Program-made: the position numbers and the translations under genes | From: Pseudomonadota bacterium | Lineage (GTDB): Bacteria; Pseudomonadota; Gammaproteobacteria; Burkholderiales; Thiobacteraceae | Direction: 5' to 3' | Length of the DNA stretch: 64,000 bases | NCBI GenBank assembly: GCA_021812385.1 | Contig: JAKANO010000009.1 | Location: 1 to 64,000 of the forward strand | The notes under the pieces: model-generated | What the model was told of the DNA's origin: nothing | Seen by the model: the letters and a program-made list of their open reading frames with translations, nothing else | The model's database searches: none | Shown here: piece by piece, positions 36,623 through 45,544 of the stretch | How positions within the stretch are numbered: position 1 is the first letter of the stretch | Layout of the letters: each line of letters starts with the position of its first letter

Positions 36623-37501
36623 ATGCGCCAGATCAAACAAACTTTCGCGGCTGTCCTGCTGTTGTTGTTTTTGGCGGCGGCGCAAGCTGCGCCCTATAGT
36701 CCCTATAGCCAGGGCCTGCTGTGGAAAATCGAGCGCGCCGGGCAAGCGCCCAGCTATGTGTTTGGCACCATACACTCCGAGGATGCGCGCGTTCTGAGTT
36801 TGCCGAAACCGGTGCAGCGTGTGTTCGACGGCAGCAAGACTTATGTCATGGAAGCATTGCTGGACGAGAGTGCGCTACTGACGATGTCTTCCTCCATGTT
36901 ATTCAATGACGGGCGCTCGTTGAAGGACGTGTTGAGCGCGTCCACGTATTCGAAAACCGTTTCCGCTATGTCGGATTTCGGGCTGCCGGAAGCCGGGCTG
37001 CAATTGATGCAGCCCTGGGCCGTGGCGATGACCCTCAGCACCCCCAAACCCAAGACCGGCATGGTGTTGGATTTATCCTTGATGCAACAGGCCATGGCGC
37101 AAGGCAAACAGACGGCCGGCTTAGAGACGGTAGAAGAACAAGTGGGGATCTTTGCAGGCTTGCCGATGAATGAGCAAGTCCTGCTGTTGGAGGACGCGCT
37201 CAAGCAACTATCCGATATCCAGCAGACGTTTGCCACTTTGCACGAACTTTACTTGGCGCGCGATTTGGCTGGATTAGAGCGCTTGAATGCAGCGCAACAA
37301 GCCATGGGAAACCAAAAATTGGAACAAAAACTGATGCTGCAATTAGTGGAGAAACGCAATCAACGCATGGCGGCGCGCATGGAGCCTTATTTCAACTCGG
37401 GCCAAGCGTTCATTGCCATTGGCGCGCTGCATTTGCCGGGCGCGGCGGGCGTATTGAATTTGCTGGCGCAGAAGGGCTATCGCGTCAGCGTGGTGTATTG
37501 A
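36623..37501 (+). CDS. TraB/GumN family secreted protein
   Basis: A signal peptide (FAAVLLLLFLAAAQA) precedes a TraB/GumN-type domain: SYVFGTIHSEDARVLSLPKPVQRVF with the GTxH signature, AGLETVEEQVGIFAGLP, and the terminal AIGALHLPGAAGVLNLLAQKGYRV. The fold is related to metal-dependent Tiki-type proteases; activity in bacteria is largely unproven. It follows the amidotransferase gene by 5 bases and ends 4 bases before the convergent glycosyltransferase. Confidence 0.87.
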   Translation: MRQIKQTFAAVLLLLFLAAAQAAPYSPYSQGLLWKIERAGQAPSYVFGTIHSEDARVLSLPKPVQRVFDGSKTYVMEALLDESALLTMSSSMLFNDGRSLKDVLSASTYSKTVSAMSDFGLPEAGLQLMQPWAVAMTLSTPKPKTGMVLDLSLMQQAMAQGKQTAGLETVEEQVGIFAGLPMNEQVLLLEDALKQLSDIQQTFATLHELYLARDLAGLERLNAAQQAMGNQKLEQKLMLQLVEKRNQRMAARMEPYFNSGQAFIAIGALHLPGAAGVLNLLAQKGYRVSVVY

Positions 37502-37505
37502 TCGC

Positions 37506-38699
37506 TTAGCGCTGCAAGAGTTGCTCGCAACGGGCAAGGATTTTCTCGATCTGCTGTGCTTGATGGAAGTCGCGGTATTTGTCTTGGAATGCGGCGGCGG
37601 CAAGGTGGTAGCGCTGCTGCGTGATCAAATCCATAATCCATTTTTGAAATTCTGGCTGCTGCCCCGGATTGGTCACCATCATGCCGGCGCCTAAGCGGAT
37701 GACCGCGCTGGCCTGCATGAATTGTTCTTGATGCGTCGGAAACAACAGCATGGGCGTACCGGCCAGCAGCATTGCACTAACAGTGCCCATGCCGGCGTTG
37801 CAGATGGCGATGTCGGCCTCAAGGCTGGCTTGTCCCATATGCAACGGCGTGTTGGAAAACAGCAAATTCGCTTGCGTGTACTTTTGCACCAAGGCTTGAT
37901 CCAGCATCGGGCTATGCACCACGGCACGCACTGGTAGTGCAGACAAAGCGGCAATGATGTTTTCGGTATGCGCAAACCCAGCTTGGAGGTAGACGAATAC
38001 CTTTGGGCCGGAAGTGCTTGGCCAATCAAAGGGCGTTCCTTCATCTAAGCTAAGCGCGGGCCCGACATATTCCGCAACACCGCGCTGCGGATAGAGATCC
38101 AGTTCCGGGAAGGTGCAGAGCAGGTTGGTATCCACATCGAATAAATCGCATAAGGCATTGAGCGGCGGGAGTTGCTGTTCTTGCGCCACGGCGTTGATTA
38201 CCGAGAGTGCCAGATTTTCCGTCTCGAGCAGTTTGGCTGGCGTCACCTGCGCCTCGGGGCGAAAAGACGGCATCGGCGTCGTTTGCGGCGGCGCATAAAA
38301 ACTGCTGCCGAGTGTCATGCGCTTGAAGGATGCACCGCGCGACGCGAGTAAAGGTGTTGGGCCGTGATCCACGATCAGTAAATCCGGGCGCAATAAGTCC
38401 AATTGCTTGCGCCAGGCTTTGACCAAACCCGTGACGCCAGGCTTGGACAGATAGCCGACTTTAAACAGAATCTCCGCATAGTTGACGGGATGCGTCAGGC
38501 GCTCCAACGGTAGCTGCCACAGCGGCGCCTGCAAGTAAGTAAAATGCTCCGGCCCCAGCAAGGTTTCGGCGTGCGTGAGTTCCTTGATCACGAACGTGAC
38601 CTCGTGACCGGCGGCGCGCAGCGCCTTGGCCAGCGGCAGGAACGCCGCCAGATGGCCGTAGCCGGCGCCCAGTTCCCAGGCATAAACGATGCGGCTCAT
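37506..38699 (-). CDS. GT1-type glycosyltransferase (MGT / UGT-like)
   Basis: A 397-residue GT-B enzyme. The N-terminal acceptor domain opens with YAWELGAGYGHLAAFLPLAKALRAAGHEV; the C-terminal donor domain holds PLHMGQASLEADIAICNAGMGTVSAMLLAGTPMLLFPTHQEQF, which corresponds to the UGT-type donor signature. It probably transfers a sugar from a nucleotide donor to a lipid or small hydrophobic acceptor. The gene lies 14 bases after yajQ on the same strand. Confidence 0.82.
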   Translation of the reverse strand: MSRIVYAWELGAGYGHLAAFLPLAKALRAAGHEVTFVIKELTHAETLLGPEHFTYLQAPLWQLPLERLTHPVNYAEILFKVGYLSKPGVTGLVKAWRKQLDLLRPDLLIVDHGPTPLLASRGASFKRMTLGSSFYAPPQTTPMPSFRPEAQVTPAKLLETENLALSVINAVAQEQQLPPLNALCDLFDVDTNLLCTFPELDLYPQRGVAEYVGPALSLDEGTPFDWPSTSGPKVFVYLQAGFAHTENIIAALSALPVRAVVHSPMLDQALVQKYTQANLLFSNTPLHMGQASLEADIAICNAGMGTVSAMLLAGTPMLLFPTHQEQFMQASAVIRLGAGMMVTNPGQQPEFQKWIMDLITQQRYHLAAAAFQDKYRDFHQAQQIEKILARCEQLLQR

Positions 38700-38713
38700 G
38701 AGCCGAAGCGACC

Positions 38714-39199
38714 TTAGTCGCGGAAGTTATTAAATTGCAGTGGGAAATCGCTGATGGATTTCTTGGCGAGCGCGATGGCTTCTTGCAGGGTGTCGCGCTT
38801 GGCGCCGGAGACGCGCACGCTGTCGCCCTGGATGCTGGCTTGCACCTTGAGCTTGTTGTCCTTATAGAGCTTGACGATTTTTTTCGCGAGCTCGGATTCG
38901 AGTCCGGTTTTGATGGTGGCGGTGCGTTTGACTTTGTTGCCGCTGACTTTTTCGACCTTGCCGATTTCCATGCATTTGATGTCGATGCCGCGCTTGATGA
39001 GCTTGGCGTTGAGGACTTCTTGCACTTGGTCGAGCTTGAATTCGTCGTCGGCAAATAGCGTCAACACGTATTCTGCCTGCTCCACGCGCGCATCCGAGCC
39101 TTTGAAGTCAAAGCGCGTTGAAACTTCTTTGTTCACTTGCTCGACCGCATTTTTGACTTCTTGCTTGTCTACTTCGGAAACGATATCAAAAGAAGGCAT
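38714..39199 (-). CDS. yajQ: YajQ family nucleotide-binding protein
   Basis: A 161-residue protein with two ferredoxin-like halves: [33 protein letters not shown], and the terminal [12 protein letters not shown]. Family members bind nucleotides, and some bind cyclic di-GMP and act as transcription co-regulators. Spacing to the BPH gene is 8 bases. Confidence 0.95.
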   Translation of the reverse strand: MPSFDIVSEVDKQEVKNAVEQVNKEVSTRFDFKGSDARVEQAEYVLTLFADDEFKLDQVQEVLNAKLIKRGIDIKCMEIGKVEKVSGNKVKRTATIKTGLESELAKKIVKLYKDNKLKVQASIQGDSVRVSGAKRDTLQEAIALAKKSISDFPLQFNNFRD

Positions 39200-39207
39200 G
39201 GTGACTC

Positions 39208-39801
39208 CTATTTTGCGTGTGGTTTCGTTTTTGTTTCGCGGATGGTTTTGCTGCTGATCGGCCCCAAGGTACTGTCATCGAACTCCGCAGCGGCTTCAAT
39301 GGCGAGGCGCGCCAAGGCTTCGGCGTTCAACTTGGGCTGGTCATAAGCGGCATAGAGCGCGCCCATGGCATAGTCGGCCCCCGCGCCATAAGCATAGAAT
39401 TTAGAGAACTCTTGTACGGCACGATGCGGCGCCACGCCGAAAATCCCATGCGGGTTCGCAATGAGAATATAAAAACGCGAAGTTTCCAGGTCGTCTTCTT
39501 TGTCTTCTGTCGCAATCAGGAAGTAGCGCTCTTTCATCACCGCGTGCAGTTCTTGCCAGGTGCGGAAGATGCTCGTCACCGAGTCGAAGCGCGGCGCTGT
39601 TTCCAGTTGCGAAAAATACTCGGTGAGAATGAGCTTAAAGGTGGTGGAACCGGTGATCGCCAGATAGCTGTCGCCCACTTGAAATATCTTTTCGTGGTTC
39701 GTGACATAGGCTGCGGATTCCTTGCTGCTGCCCCATTTGGTCAGGGTATCCGCGGCAATGGCGCATTGGCCATTTTTACGCACGACAGCGAGGGTGGTCA
39801 T
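39208..39801 (-). CDS. Betaproteobacterial proteasome homologue (BPH), Ntn hydrolase
   Basis: The protein begins [18 protein letters not shown], the same pattern as HslV and proteasome beta subunits. Removal of Met exposes Thr; counting from it, Asp17 is in place, and a Lys in NHEKIF matches the general base region. [27 protein letters not shown], and [17 protein letters not shown] are typical of this self-compartmentalised protease fold. Length of 197 residues fits BPH, known from Thiobacillus and other betaproteobacteria. No ATPase partner is adjacent. It sits between ppnP and yajQ. Confidence 0.85.
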   Translation of the reverse strand: MTTLAVVRKNGQCAIAADTLTKWGSSKESAAYVTNHEKIFQVGDSYLAITGSTTFKLILTEYFSQLETAPRFDSVTSIFRTWQELHAVMKERYFLIATEDKEDDLETSRFYILIANPHGIFGVAPHRAVQEFSKFYAYGAGADYAMGALYAAYDQPKLNAEALARLAIEAAAEFDDSTLGPISSKTIRETKTKPHAK

Positions 39802-39804
39802 GGC

Positions 39805-40116
39805 TTATTTGAAGTGGCAAACGTAATCGAGGGTTTCGACGGTTTCGATGTCGAAGCTGCTATTGCCGGGCACGCTGAAGGATTCGCCGCCTTTGTAGGT
39901 CTTCCACGCGTTCTCGCCGGCCAGTTTGATCTTGCATACGCCGGCGTTGAGTTCCATGACCTCCGGCGCACCGGTGTTGAATTTGAGCGTGCTGGGGAAA
40001 ATCACGCCGCAGGTTTTCTTGGTGCCGTCCGGAAACAGCACGGTGTGCGAGACGCACTTGCCGTCGAAATAGAGGTTGGCTTTTTTGACGATGCTGACGT
40101 TATCGAATTGAGACAT
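39805..40116 (-). CDS. ppnP: Pyrimidine/purine nucleoside phosphorylase PpnP
   Basis: A 103-residue cupin of the DUF1255 family; characterised members phosphorolyse several nucleosides. Seen: [46 protein letters not shown] and the terminal YVCHF. The ATG at 40116 has AGGAAA upstream. It is followed after 3 bases by the BPH gene. Confidence 0.92.
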   Translation of the reverse strand: MSQFDNVSIVKKANLYFDGKCVSHTVLFPDGTKKTCGVIFPSTLKFNTGAPEVMELNAGVCKIKLAGENAWKTYKGGESFSVPGNSSFDIETVETLDYVCHFK

Positions 40117-40134
40117 GCTGGTTTCCTTTTTTTG

Positions 40135-40202
40135 AACCGCCAAGACGCCAAGAGCGCCAAGCTTTCTCTGTGGTTCTTGGCGTCCTTGGCGCCTTGGCGG
40201 TT
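40135..40202. repeat. Palindromic intergenic repeat, copy 1
   Basis: Two 27-base arms around a 14-base centre, starting AACCGCCAAGACGCCAAG and ending CTTGGCGGTT. Arms are inverted copies with few mismatches. The same family occurs at 53630-53699. Its place between ppnP and argG lets it act as an RNA hairpin in either direction. Confidence 0.88.
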
Positions 40203-40210
40203 AATAGCTT

Positions 40211-41428
40211 TTATCGATGCTTACGTTTTGCCGCGATGCGCATGCGCAGCGCGTTCAAGCGAATGAATCCGGTGGCGTCGGCTTGGTTGTAGGCACCTTG
40301 ATCGTCTTCGAAGGTGGCGATGCTGGCGTCGAATAGCGAATCGGTTTTGGAGTCGCGGCCGACCACGGTGACGTTGCCCTTGTAGAGTTTTACGCGCACC
40401 CAGCCGTTGACGCTGTCCTGCGTGTTGTCGATCAGGCCTTGCAGGGCCAGGCGCTCCGGCGCCCACCAGTAGCCGTTGTAGATCATGCTGGCGTAGCGCG
40501 GCATCAAATCGTCTTTCAGGTGCGCGACTTCGCGGTCCAGGGTGATGGACTCGATGGCGCGGTGGGCTCTGAGCATGATGGTGCCGCCCGGGGTTTCGTA
40601 GCAGCCGCGCGACTTCATGCCGATGTAACGATTTTCTACCAAGTCGAGGCGGCCGATGCCGTGCTTGCCGCCGATGCGGTTCAGCTCCGCGAGCATGGTC
40701 GCGGGCGAGAGGCGCTTGCCGTTGAGCGACACCGGGTCGCCGTGTTCATATTCCAACTCGATATATTCGGCCGCGTCCGGGGCTTTCTCCGGGGCCACCG
40801 TCCAGCGCCACATGTCTTCTTCCGGTTCGGCTGCCGGGTCTTCCAGGTGGCGGCCTTCGTAACTGATGTGCAGCAGGTTGGCATCCATGGAGTAGGGCGA
40901 GCCGCCGGCCTTGTGTTTCATCTCGACCGGGATGCCGTGTTTTTCGGCATACGCCAGCAGCTTCTCGCGCGACAGCAAATCCCATTCGCGCCACGGCGCG
41001 ATGATCTTGATATCGGGGTTGAGTGCGTAGGCGCCGAGTTCGAAGCGCACCTGATCGTTGCCCTTGCCGGTGGCGCCGTGCGAGATGGCGTCGGCGCCGG
41101 TGCTCTTGGCGATTTCGATCAGGCGCTTGGCGATTAGCGGGCGCGCGATGGAGGTGCCGAGCAGGTATTCGCCTTCGTAAATGGTGTTGGCGCGGAACAT
41201 CGGGAACACGAAATCGCGCACGAATTCTTCGCGCAGGTCGTCGATGAAGATTTCTTTCACGCCGAACTGTTTGGCCTTGGCGCGCGCCGGTTCCAGCTCT
41301 TCGCCCTGGCCGATGTCGGCGGTGAAGGTGACGACTTCGCATTGATATTCGTCCTGCAGCCATTTCAGAATGACCGAGGTGTCCAGGCCGCCGGAGTAGG
41401 CGAGTACGACTTTTTTGATTTCGCTCAT
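40211..41428 (-). CDS. argG: Argininosuccinate synthase
   Basis: It joins citrulline and aspartate with ATP in arginine synthesis. The PP-loop AYSGGLDTS and the segments [27 protein letters not shown] and [18 protein letters not shown] are diagnostic. Length of 405 residues is standard. The start at 41428 is supported by the family N-terminus ([14 protein letters not shown]). It ends the argD-argF-DUF2283-argG run. Confidence 0.97.
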   Translation of the reverse strand: MSEIKKVVLAYSGGLDTSVILKWLQDEYQCEVVTFTADIGQGEELEPARAKAKQFGVKEIFIDDLREEFVRDFVFPMFRANTIYEGEYLLGTSIARPLIAKRLIEIAKSTGADAISHGATGKGNDQVRFELGAYALNPDIKIIAPWREWDLLSREKLLAYAEKHGIPVEMKHKAGGSPYSMDANLLHISYEGRHLEDPAAEPEEDMWRWTVAPEKAPDAAEYIELEYEHGDPVSLNGKRLSPATMLAELNRIGGKHGIGRLDLVENRYIGMKSRGCYETPGGTIMLRAHRAIESITLDREVAHLKDDLMPRYASMIYNGYWWAPERLALQGLIDNTQDSVNGWVRVKLYKGNVTVVGRDSKTDSLFDASIATFEDDQGAYNQADATGFIRLNALRMRIAAKRKHR

Positions 41429-41438
41429 GATGGCTCTA

Positions 41439-41672
41439 CTAATGGGGTTGGTTTTGTTTGGTGATCGTTTCAACCGTGCCGGGGAAGTTGCCGATATTGA
41501 GTCGGTCGATATCGACGCGCTCGCTGGCCTGGTCGATCTGGATGCCGACCGGCTCGCCATTGGCGGCGTAGTTGATGGTGATGCCCGGCGCGGGTTCCCA
41601 CGCGGTCTCGGCATCCTTCGGCTTGAGCTCGATATACAGCGCATCCATCTCGCGGAAGTAGACGATATTCAT
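41439..41672 (-). CDS. DUF2283 small protein
   Basis: A 77-residue protein with the DUF2283 pattern [12 protein letters not shown]...[25 protein letters not shown]. The family is small, acidic and of unknown function. It begins in the argF stop (ATGA overlap) and ends 10 bases before argG, so it is a member of the arginine operon by position. Whether it touches arginine metabolism is unknown. Confidence 0.8.
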   Translation of the reverse strand: MNIVYFREMDALYIELKPKDAETAWEPAPGITINYAANGEPVGIQIDQASERVDIDRLNIGNFPGTVETITKQNQPH

Positions 41673-42595
41673 TTGGGCGTCTCGATGCGGCCGAGCAGCA
41701 GATATTCCATCAGCGCTTTTTGCGCATGCAAGCGGTTTTCGGCTTCGTCCCATACCACGCTGTGCGGGCCGTCGATCACTTCCGCGGCAACTTCCTCGCC
41801 ACGATGCGCGGGCAAGCAGTGCATGAACAAGGCATCGGGCTTCGCGGCTTGCATCATGTCGGCATCCACTTGCCAGTCGGCGAAGTCTTTCATGCGCTCG
41901 GCGTTTTCTTCTTCGAAGCCCATGCTGGTCCACACATCGGTGGTCACCAAGTCGGCACCTTCGGCCGCTTCCATGGGGTCGGCGAATTCTTCGTAGTGGT
42001 CGGTGCCGTACAGACCGGCGCGTTCCGGTTCGACTTCATAGCCCGGCGGGGTGGATACGTGCACGTTGAAGCCGAACACCTCCGCCGCCTGTAGCCACGT
42101 ATTGCAGACGTTGTTGGAGTCGCCGATCCAGGCCACGGTTTTGCCCTGGATCGGGCCGCGGTGTTCGATGTAGGTGTAGATGTCGGCCAAAATCTGGCAC
42201 GGGTGGTATTCGTTGGTCAGGCCGTTGATCACCGGCACGCGCGAATTGGCGGCGAAGCGCTCGATGATTTCCTGCTCGAAGGTGCGGATCATGACGATGT
42301 CGGACATGCGCGAAATCACCTGCGCCGCATCCTCTACCGGCTCGCCGCGTCCTAATTGCGAGTCGCGCGTGTTGAGATAGATCGCCGAACCGCCCAGCTG
42401 TTGCATGCCGGCTTCGAAGGACAGCCGCGTACGCGTGCTGGCTTTCTCGAAGATCATCACCAAGGTGCGGTCATGCAGCGGGTGATAAGTCTTGTAAGCC
42501 TTGAATTGTTGCTTGATCCAACGCGTGCGCTCGAACACATACTCCAGCTCTTCGCGCGTCAGTTCGTTGAATTGCAGGAAATGTTTGATCGACAT
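41669..42595 (-). CDS. argF: Ornithine carbamoyltransferase
   Basis: It makes citrulline from ornithine and carbamoyl phosphate. The carbamoyl-phosphate motif is STRTR, the ornithine motif HCLPAHRGEE, and NEYHPCQILADIYT is typical. About 308 residues. A second ATG precedes it at 42598 inside the argD stop (TGATGATG), so argF is coupled to argD. Confidence 0.96.
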   Translation of the reverse strand: MSIKHFLQFNELTREELEYVFERTRWIKQQFKAYKTYHPLHDRTLVMIFEKASTRTRLSFEAGMQQLGGSAIYLNTRDSQLGRGEPVEDAAQVISRMSDIVMIRTFEQEIIERFAANSRVPVINGLTNEYHPCQILADIYTYIEHRGPIQGKTVAWIGDSNNVCNTWLQAAEVFGFNVHVSTPPGYEVEPERAGLYGTDHYEEFADPMEAAEGADLVTTDVWTSMGFEEENAERMKDFADWQVDADMMQAAKPDALFMHCLPAHRGEEVAAEVIDGPHSVVWDEAENRLHAQKALMEYLLLGRIETPK

Positions 42596-42597
42596 CA

Positions 42598-43776
42598 TCA
42601 GGCCGCTTGCACAAGAAATTCTTTGATCAGCGGGGTGACGCCGGCGATCAACTGCTGCGCTTCCTGCGCGTTTATGATGAGCGGCGGTACGAGGCGGATC
42701 ACTTTGTCCGAGGTGACATTGATCAGCATCCCCTGGGCCAGCGCTTGCTTGACGAGATCGCCGCAAGGACGATCCAGCTCAATGCCGACCATCAAGCCAT
42801 GACCGCGAACTTGCACCACGCCGGCCACGCCTTGCAGCGCTTGCCGAAATCCGTCGACCAACAGCGTGCCAATGCGCACTGCATTTTCGCGCAGGCCTTC
42901 TTGTTCGATGGCTTCTAATGTCGTGAGACCAGCCCGGCACGCCAGGGGATTGCCGCCGAAGGTGGAGCCGTGATTACCCGGCTTGAAAATATCCGCTGCG
43001 TTGCCGCGCGCCAGGCAGGCGCCGATCGGCATGCCGCTGCCCAAGCCCTTCGCCAGCGTCATCACATCCGGCTTGATCGCCGTGTGTTGATGCGCAAACC
43101 AAGTGCCGGTGCGGCCGATGCCGCTTTGCACTTCGTCCAACATCAGCAGCCATTGCTGCGCATCGCAAATCTGCCGCAAGCCGGCGAGGTAAGCGGCATC
43201 GGGAATATTGATGCCGCCTTCGCCTTGCACCGGTTCTACCAGCACGGCGACGATGTTTTTATTGTGTGCGGCGACTTGGCGCACCGCTTCCAGATCATTG
43301 AATGGCACGCGCACGAAACCGGCGAGCAAGGGCTCGAAGCCGGCTTGCACTTTGCGGCTGCCGGTAGCGGTCAAGGTTGCCATGGTGCGGCCATGGAAGC
43401 TTTTGTCCATCACGATGATGGTCGGGACTTCGATTTCTTTCTGATGGCCGTAGAGCCGGGCCATTTTAATCGCGGCCTCGTTGGCTTCGCAGCCGGAATT
43501 GCAGAAGAACACATTGTCCATGCCGGCGATGTCGCACAGCTTTGCGGCCAGCTGTTCTTGCAGCGCGATGCCGTACAAGTTCGAGGTGTGAATCAAAGTT
43601 TTGGCTTGCTCACACAGGGCTTGCGCCAGCTTCGGGTGGGCATGGCCCAGGGTATTGACGGCGACGCCACCCACGCCATCCAGGTAGCGCTTGCCGGCAT
43701 CATCCCAAAGCCACACCCCTTCGCCACGGGTGAAGATGACGGGAAGCCGGGAATAAGTGTTCATTAAATGTGACAT
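42598..43776 (-). CDS. argD: Acetylornithine aminotransferase
   Basis: A PLP class III aminotransferase that converts N-acetylglutamate semialdehyde to N-acetylornithine. Seen: YLDGVGGVAVNTLGHAHPK, FFCNSGCEANEAAIK, DEVQSGIGRTG, and the PLP lysine in VMTLAKGLGSGMPIGA. Length of 392 residues is normal. It is first in the run and read leftward into argF. Confidence 0.96.
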   Translation of the reverse strand: MSHLMNTYSRLPVIFTRGEGVWLWDDAGKRYLDGVGGVAVNTLGHAHPKLAQALCEQAKTLIHTSNLYGIALQEQLAAKLCDIAGMDNVFFCNSGCEANEAAIKMARLYGHQKEIEVPTIIVMDKSFHGRTMATLTATGSRKVQAGFEPLLAGFVRVPFNDLEAVRQVAAHNKNIVAVLVEPVQGEGGINIPDAAYLAGLRQICDAQQWLLMLDEVQSGIGRTGTWFAHQHTAIKPDVMTLAKGLGSGMPIGACLARGNAADIFKPGNHGSTFGGNPLACRAGLTTLEAIEQEGLRENAVRIGTLLVDGFRQALQGVAGVVQVRGHGLMVGIELDRPCGDLVKQALAQGMLINVTSDKVIRLVPPLIINAQEAQQLIAGVTPLIKEFLVQAA

Positions 43777-43795
43777 GGTTTTTACAAATTCAGTA

Positions 43796-43831
43796 AATAA
43801 AAATGCACACGGCGGCCAAGGCCGCCGTGCA
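43796..43831 (-). terminator. Rho-independent terminator of the PuuD-like gene
   Basis: On the minus strand a GC-rich stem (GCACGGCGGCC with GGCCGCC..GTGC, 2-base bulge) is followed by CATTTTTATTT. It lies 22 bases after the stop of the 43852 gene. Confidence 0.75.
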
Positions 43832-43851
43832 CTAACGCGGAAAAGCTGATT

Positions 43852-44343
43852 TTAGCCCAAAACAGCGAGAACGTGCTGATGCGTGTAGCCGTAGGACATG
43901 AAGAACAGCATCGGAATCGACAGCATGGTATTGGTGCGCGATGCCAGGAAGGCGACACGGCGGGCTGTGGCCTTTTCTGCGTCACTGGCTGGCTTCATGC
44001 CCAGGATCTTCTTCTGGTTAGGCCAAATCAGGCCCCACACGTTGAATAACATGATGGTGCCCAGCCAGGCGCCTATGCCGATGCCGGCTAAGCCAGGTTG
44101 CAGCGTGAAGGCGCCAATGAAGTTCTGGCCCAATAGCGCCGCACCAGCCAGCCAAGTCACCAAGGCGGCCCAACGGAAGAAAAATAAGGCGCGCGGCGCA
44201 ACATGCTTGGTGATGCCGGCATTGGTGCCATCTGCAGTCGCGTCTTTAAGCGCCGCCACTTGCACGAAGTTGAAGTAATACAGGAGGCCGATCCACATAA
44301 CCCCTGACATGATGTGCAGCCAACGAGCGAATATTAGTTCCAT
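43852..44343 (-). CDS. Urate hydroxylase PuuD-like N-terminal membrane protein
   Basis: A 163-residue protein with four membrane segments: ARWLHIMSGVMWIGLLYYFNF, RALFFFRWAALVTWLAGAALL, IGIGAWLGTIMLFNVWGLIWP and the C-terminal MLSIPMLFFMSYGY. This matches the membrane part of PuuD without its cytochrome c end, so the redox role is open; several conserved His (H10, H47, H154) may bind haem. A 32-residue membrane peptide is encoded 4 bases upstream. Confidence 0.75.
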   Translation of the reverse strand: MELIFARWLHIMSGVMWIGLLYYFNFVQVAALKDATADGTNAGITKHVAPRALFFFRWAALVTWLAGAALLGQNFIGAFTLQPGLAGIGIGAWLGTIMLFNVWGLIWPNQKKILGMKPASDAEKATARRVAFLASRTNTMLSIPMLFFMSYGYTHQHVLAVLG

Positions 44344-44347
44344 GTTC

Positions 44348-44446
44348 TTATGCTCCTAAGAAGTTCTTAACAATGATATACAAGATAGCGGTCAGGATCA
44401 GGCCGGAGATGACCGTGCCCCATAGTGAATCCAAGGGGTTCTTCAT
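44348..44446 (-). CDS. Small single-pass membrane peptide (32 aa)
   Basis: A short frame not usually annotated, starting MKNPLDSLWGTV and continuing as ISGLILTAILYIIVKNF, one clear membrane helix with a short cytoplasmic tail. GAGGAGG lies 6 bases before the ATG and is one of the best ribosome sites in the window. The stop is 4 bases upstream of the PuuD-like ATG, whose own AGGAG lies in the end of this frame. Co-translation and a subunit-like role are likely but unproven. Confidence 0.65.
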   Translation of the reverse strand: MKNPLDSLWGTVISGLILTAILYIIVKNFLGA

Positions 44447-44751
44447 GTGATTCCTCCTCAAAAAGCGTGGTATTGGTTGGGAAAGGTGTAGCGATAAAGT
44501 CGGATATTTTTAGCGAAAGCGCTGTTTGGCGCAAGCTGAAAATGCCAATAGCCCTAATGCGGATTCAATGCCAAAAGAATTTACTCATTATTATTAGTTG
44601 GTTATGTTATTAAAGTGGGGGCTGAATAACGCAATTCTTATAAATATAGAATGAACTTTTCCTCAAGCGGATGGGATTTGTGCCGAAATAAGGAGCAGAT
44701 GAAACCAATTACCAGCCGCAAGCTCAAAAGTAATATTTTGACAACTTTGAA
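44447..44751. other. AT-rich spacer before DUF3579
   Basis: Roughly 300 bases between the divergent membrane-peptide gene and DUF3579. It should hold the promoters of both. Beyond the 18-codon leader frame at its end I see no conserved motif or repeat; a 62-codon frame across 44425-44613 has no ribosome site. Confidence 0.5.
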
Positions 44752-44755
44752 GTGA
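44699..44755 (+). CDS. 18-codon leader ORF
   Basis: ATG at 44699 with AAGGAG 6 bases upstream, encoding MKPITSRKLKSNILTTLK. Its stop overlaps the GTG of the DUF3579 frame (GTGA). This suggests translational coupling, or a regulatory leader peptide. It may be non-functional. Confidence 0.35.
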   Translation: MKPITSRKLKSNILTTLK

Positions 44756-45078
44756 AAAACATGCATACCTCTTCCCAGGACCTGATTATCAAGGGCGTGA
44801 CCAGCGCAGGTAAAACGTTTCGACCCGGGGATTGGGCGGAGCGCTTGTCGGGCGTGCTGTCCTCATTCGGCGCCGACAATCGAATGAGTTATTCGCCGTA
44901 TGTACGGCCGGTCACGCTCAATGGGATTAAGTGTGTTGCGGTGAATAAAAGCCTGAAAGAGGTTGAGCCTCAAGGCTTCCGTTTTCTGATGGGTTTTGCC
45001 CAGGACAATGATTTACAAGTGGAAGAGGGCGCCGATTTGGCGACCGAAGCCCACGAAGCGGTGGCCATCGCGAATTGA
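44752..45078 (+). CDS. DUF3579 family protein
   Basis: A ~108-residue protein with the family pattern IIKGVTSAGKTFRPGDWAERLSGVLSSFGADNRMSYSPYVRPV and GFRFLMGFAQDND. It is common in betaproteobacteria, of unknown function. The GTG at 44752 overlaps the leader ORF stop; an ATG at 44761 is the alternative start. It converges with rpsT. Confidence 0.82.
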   Translation: MKNMHTSSQDLIIKGVTSAGKTFRPGDWAERLSGVLSSFGADNRMSYSPYVRPVTLNGIKCVAVNKSLKEVEPQGFRFLMGFAQDNDLQVEEGADLATEAHEAVAIAN

Positions 45079-45103
45079 TGGCCACCGCACCCGCTAGAAA
45101 AAC

Positions 45104-45367
45104 TTAAGCGAGTGCTTTGACTTGTGCTGACAAGCGGCTCTTGTGGCGAGACGCTTTGTTTTTGTGGATGATTTTCTTGTCGGCGATGCGATCGAGGACG
45201 CTGACGGATTCTTGATACACCTTCTGCGCAGCGGCTTTATCGCCTGCTTCAATCGCTTTTTGCACCTTCTTAACCGCAGTGCGCAGCTCCGAGCGCAAGC
45301 TCGCATTGTGCATATTCTGCTTGATGGACTGGCGCGCGCGCTTCCTAGCTTGTGCTGTATTGGCCAT
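45104..45367 (-). CDS. rpsT: 30S ribosomal protein S20
   Basis: An 87-residue basic protein of the small subunit: [32 protein letters not shown], and [15 protein letters not shown]. It binds 16S rRNA early in assembly. Monocistronic, as in most proteobacteria. Confidence 0.97.
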   Translation of the reverse strand: MANTAQARKRARQSIKQNMHNASLRSELRTAVKKVQKAIEAGDKAAAQKVYQESVSVLDRIADKKIIHKNKASRHKSRLSAQVKALA

Positions 45368-45544
45368 TCATAACCCCTTAAGATTCTTTAGAACTAGCGA
45401 AACCCGCCATTCTATGCGGCATTCCCTTATTTGGCAATATTCCCGCGTGGCTTTTTGCCCTGTCAGTAAAGAATTCCCAAAAAAGCGCGATATTCAATCA
45501 CGGGAGCCGCGTTGCTGGCTGCCGGCTTGAAGCAATCGTGGATT

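Noticed and set aside
39217-40266. 349-codon open frame on the plus strand
   Set aside because: Antisense to BPH and ppnP; its tail is the palindromic repeat read as [10 protein letters not shown]. No ribosome site or family features.
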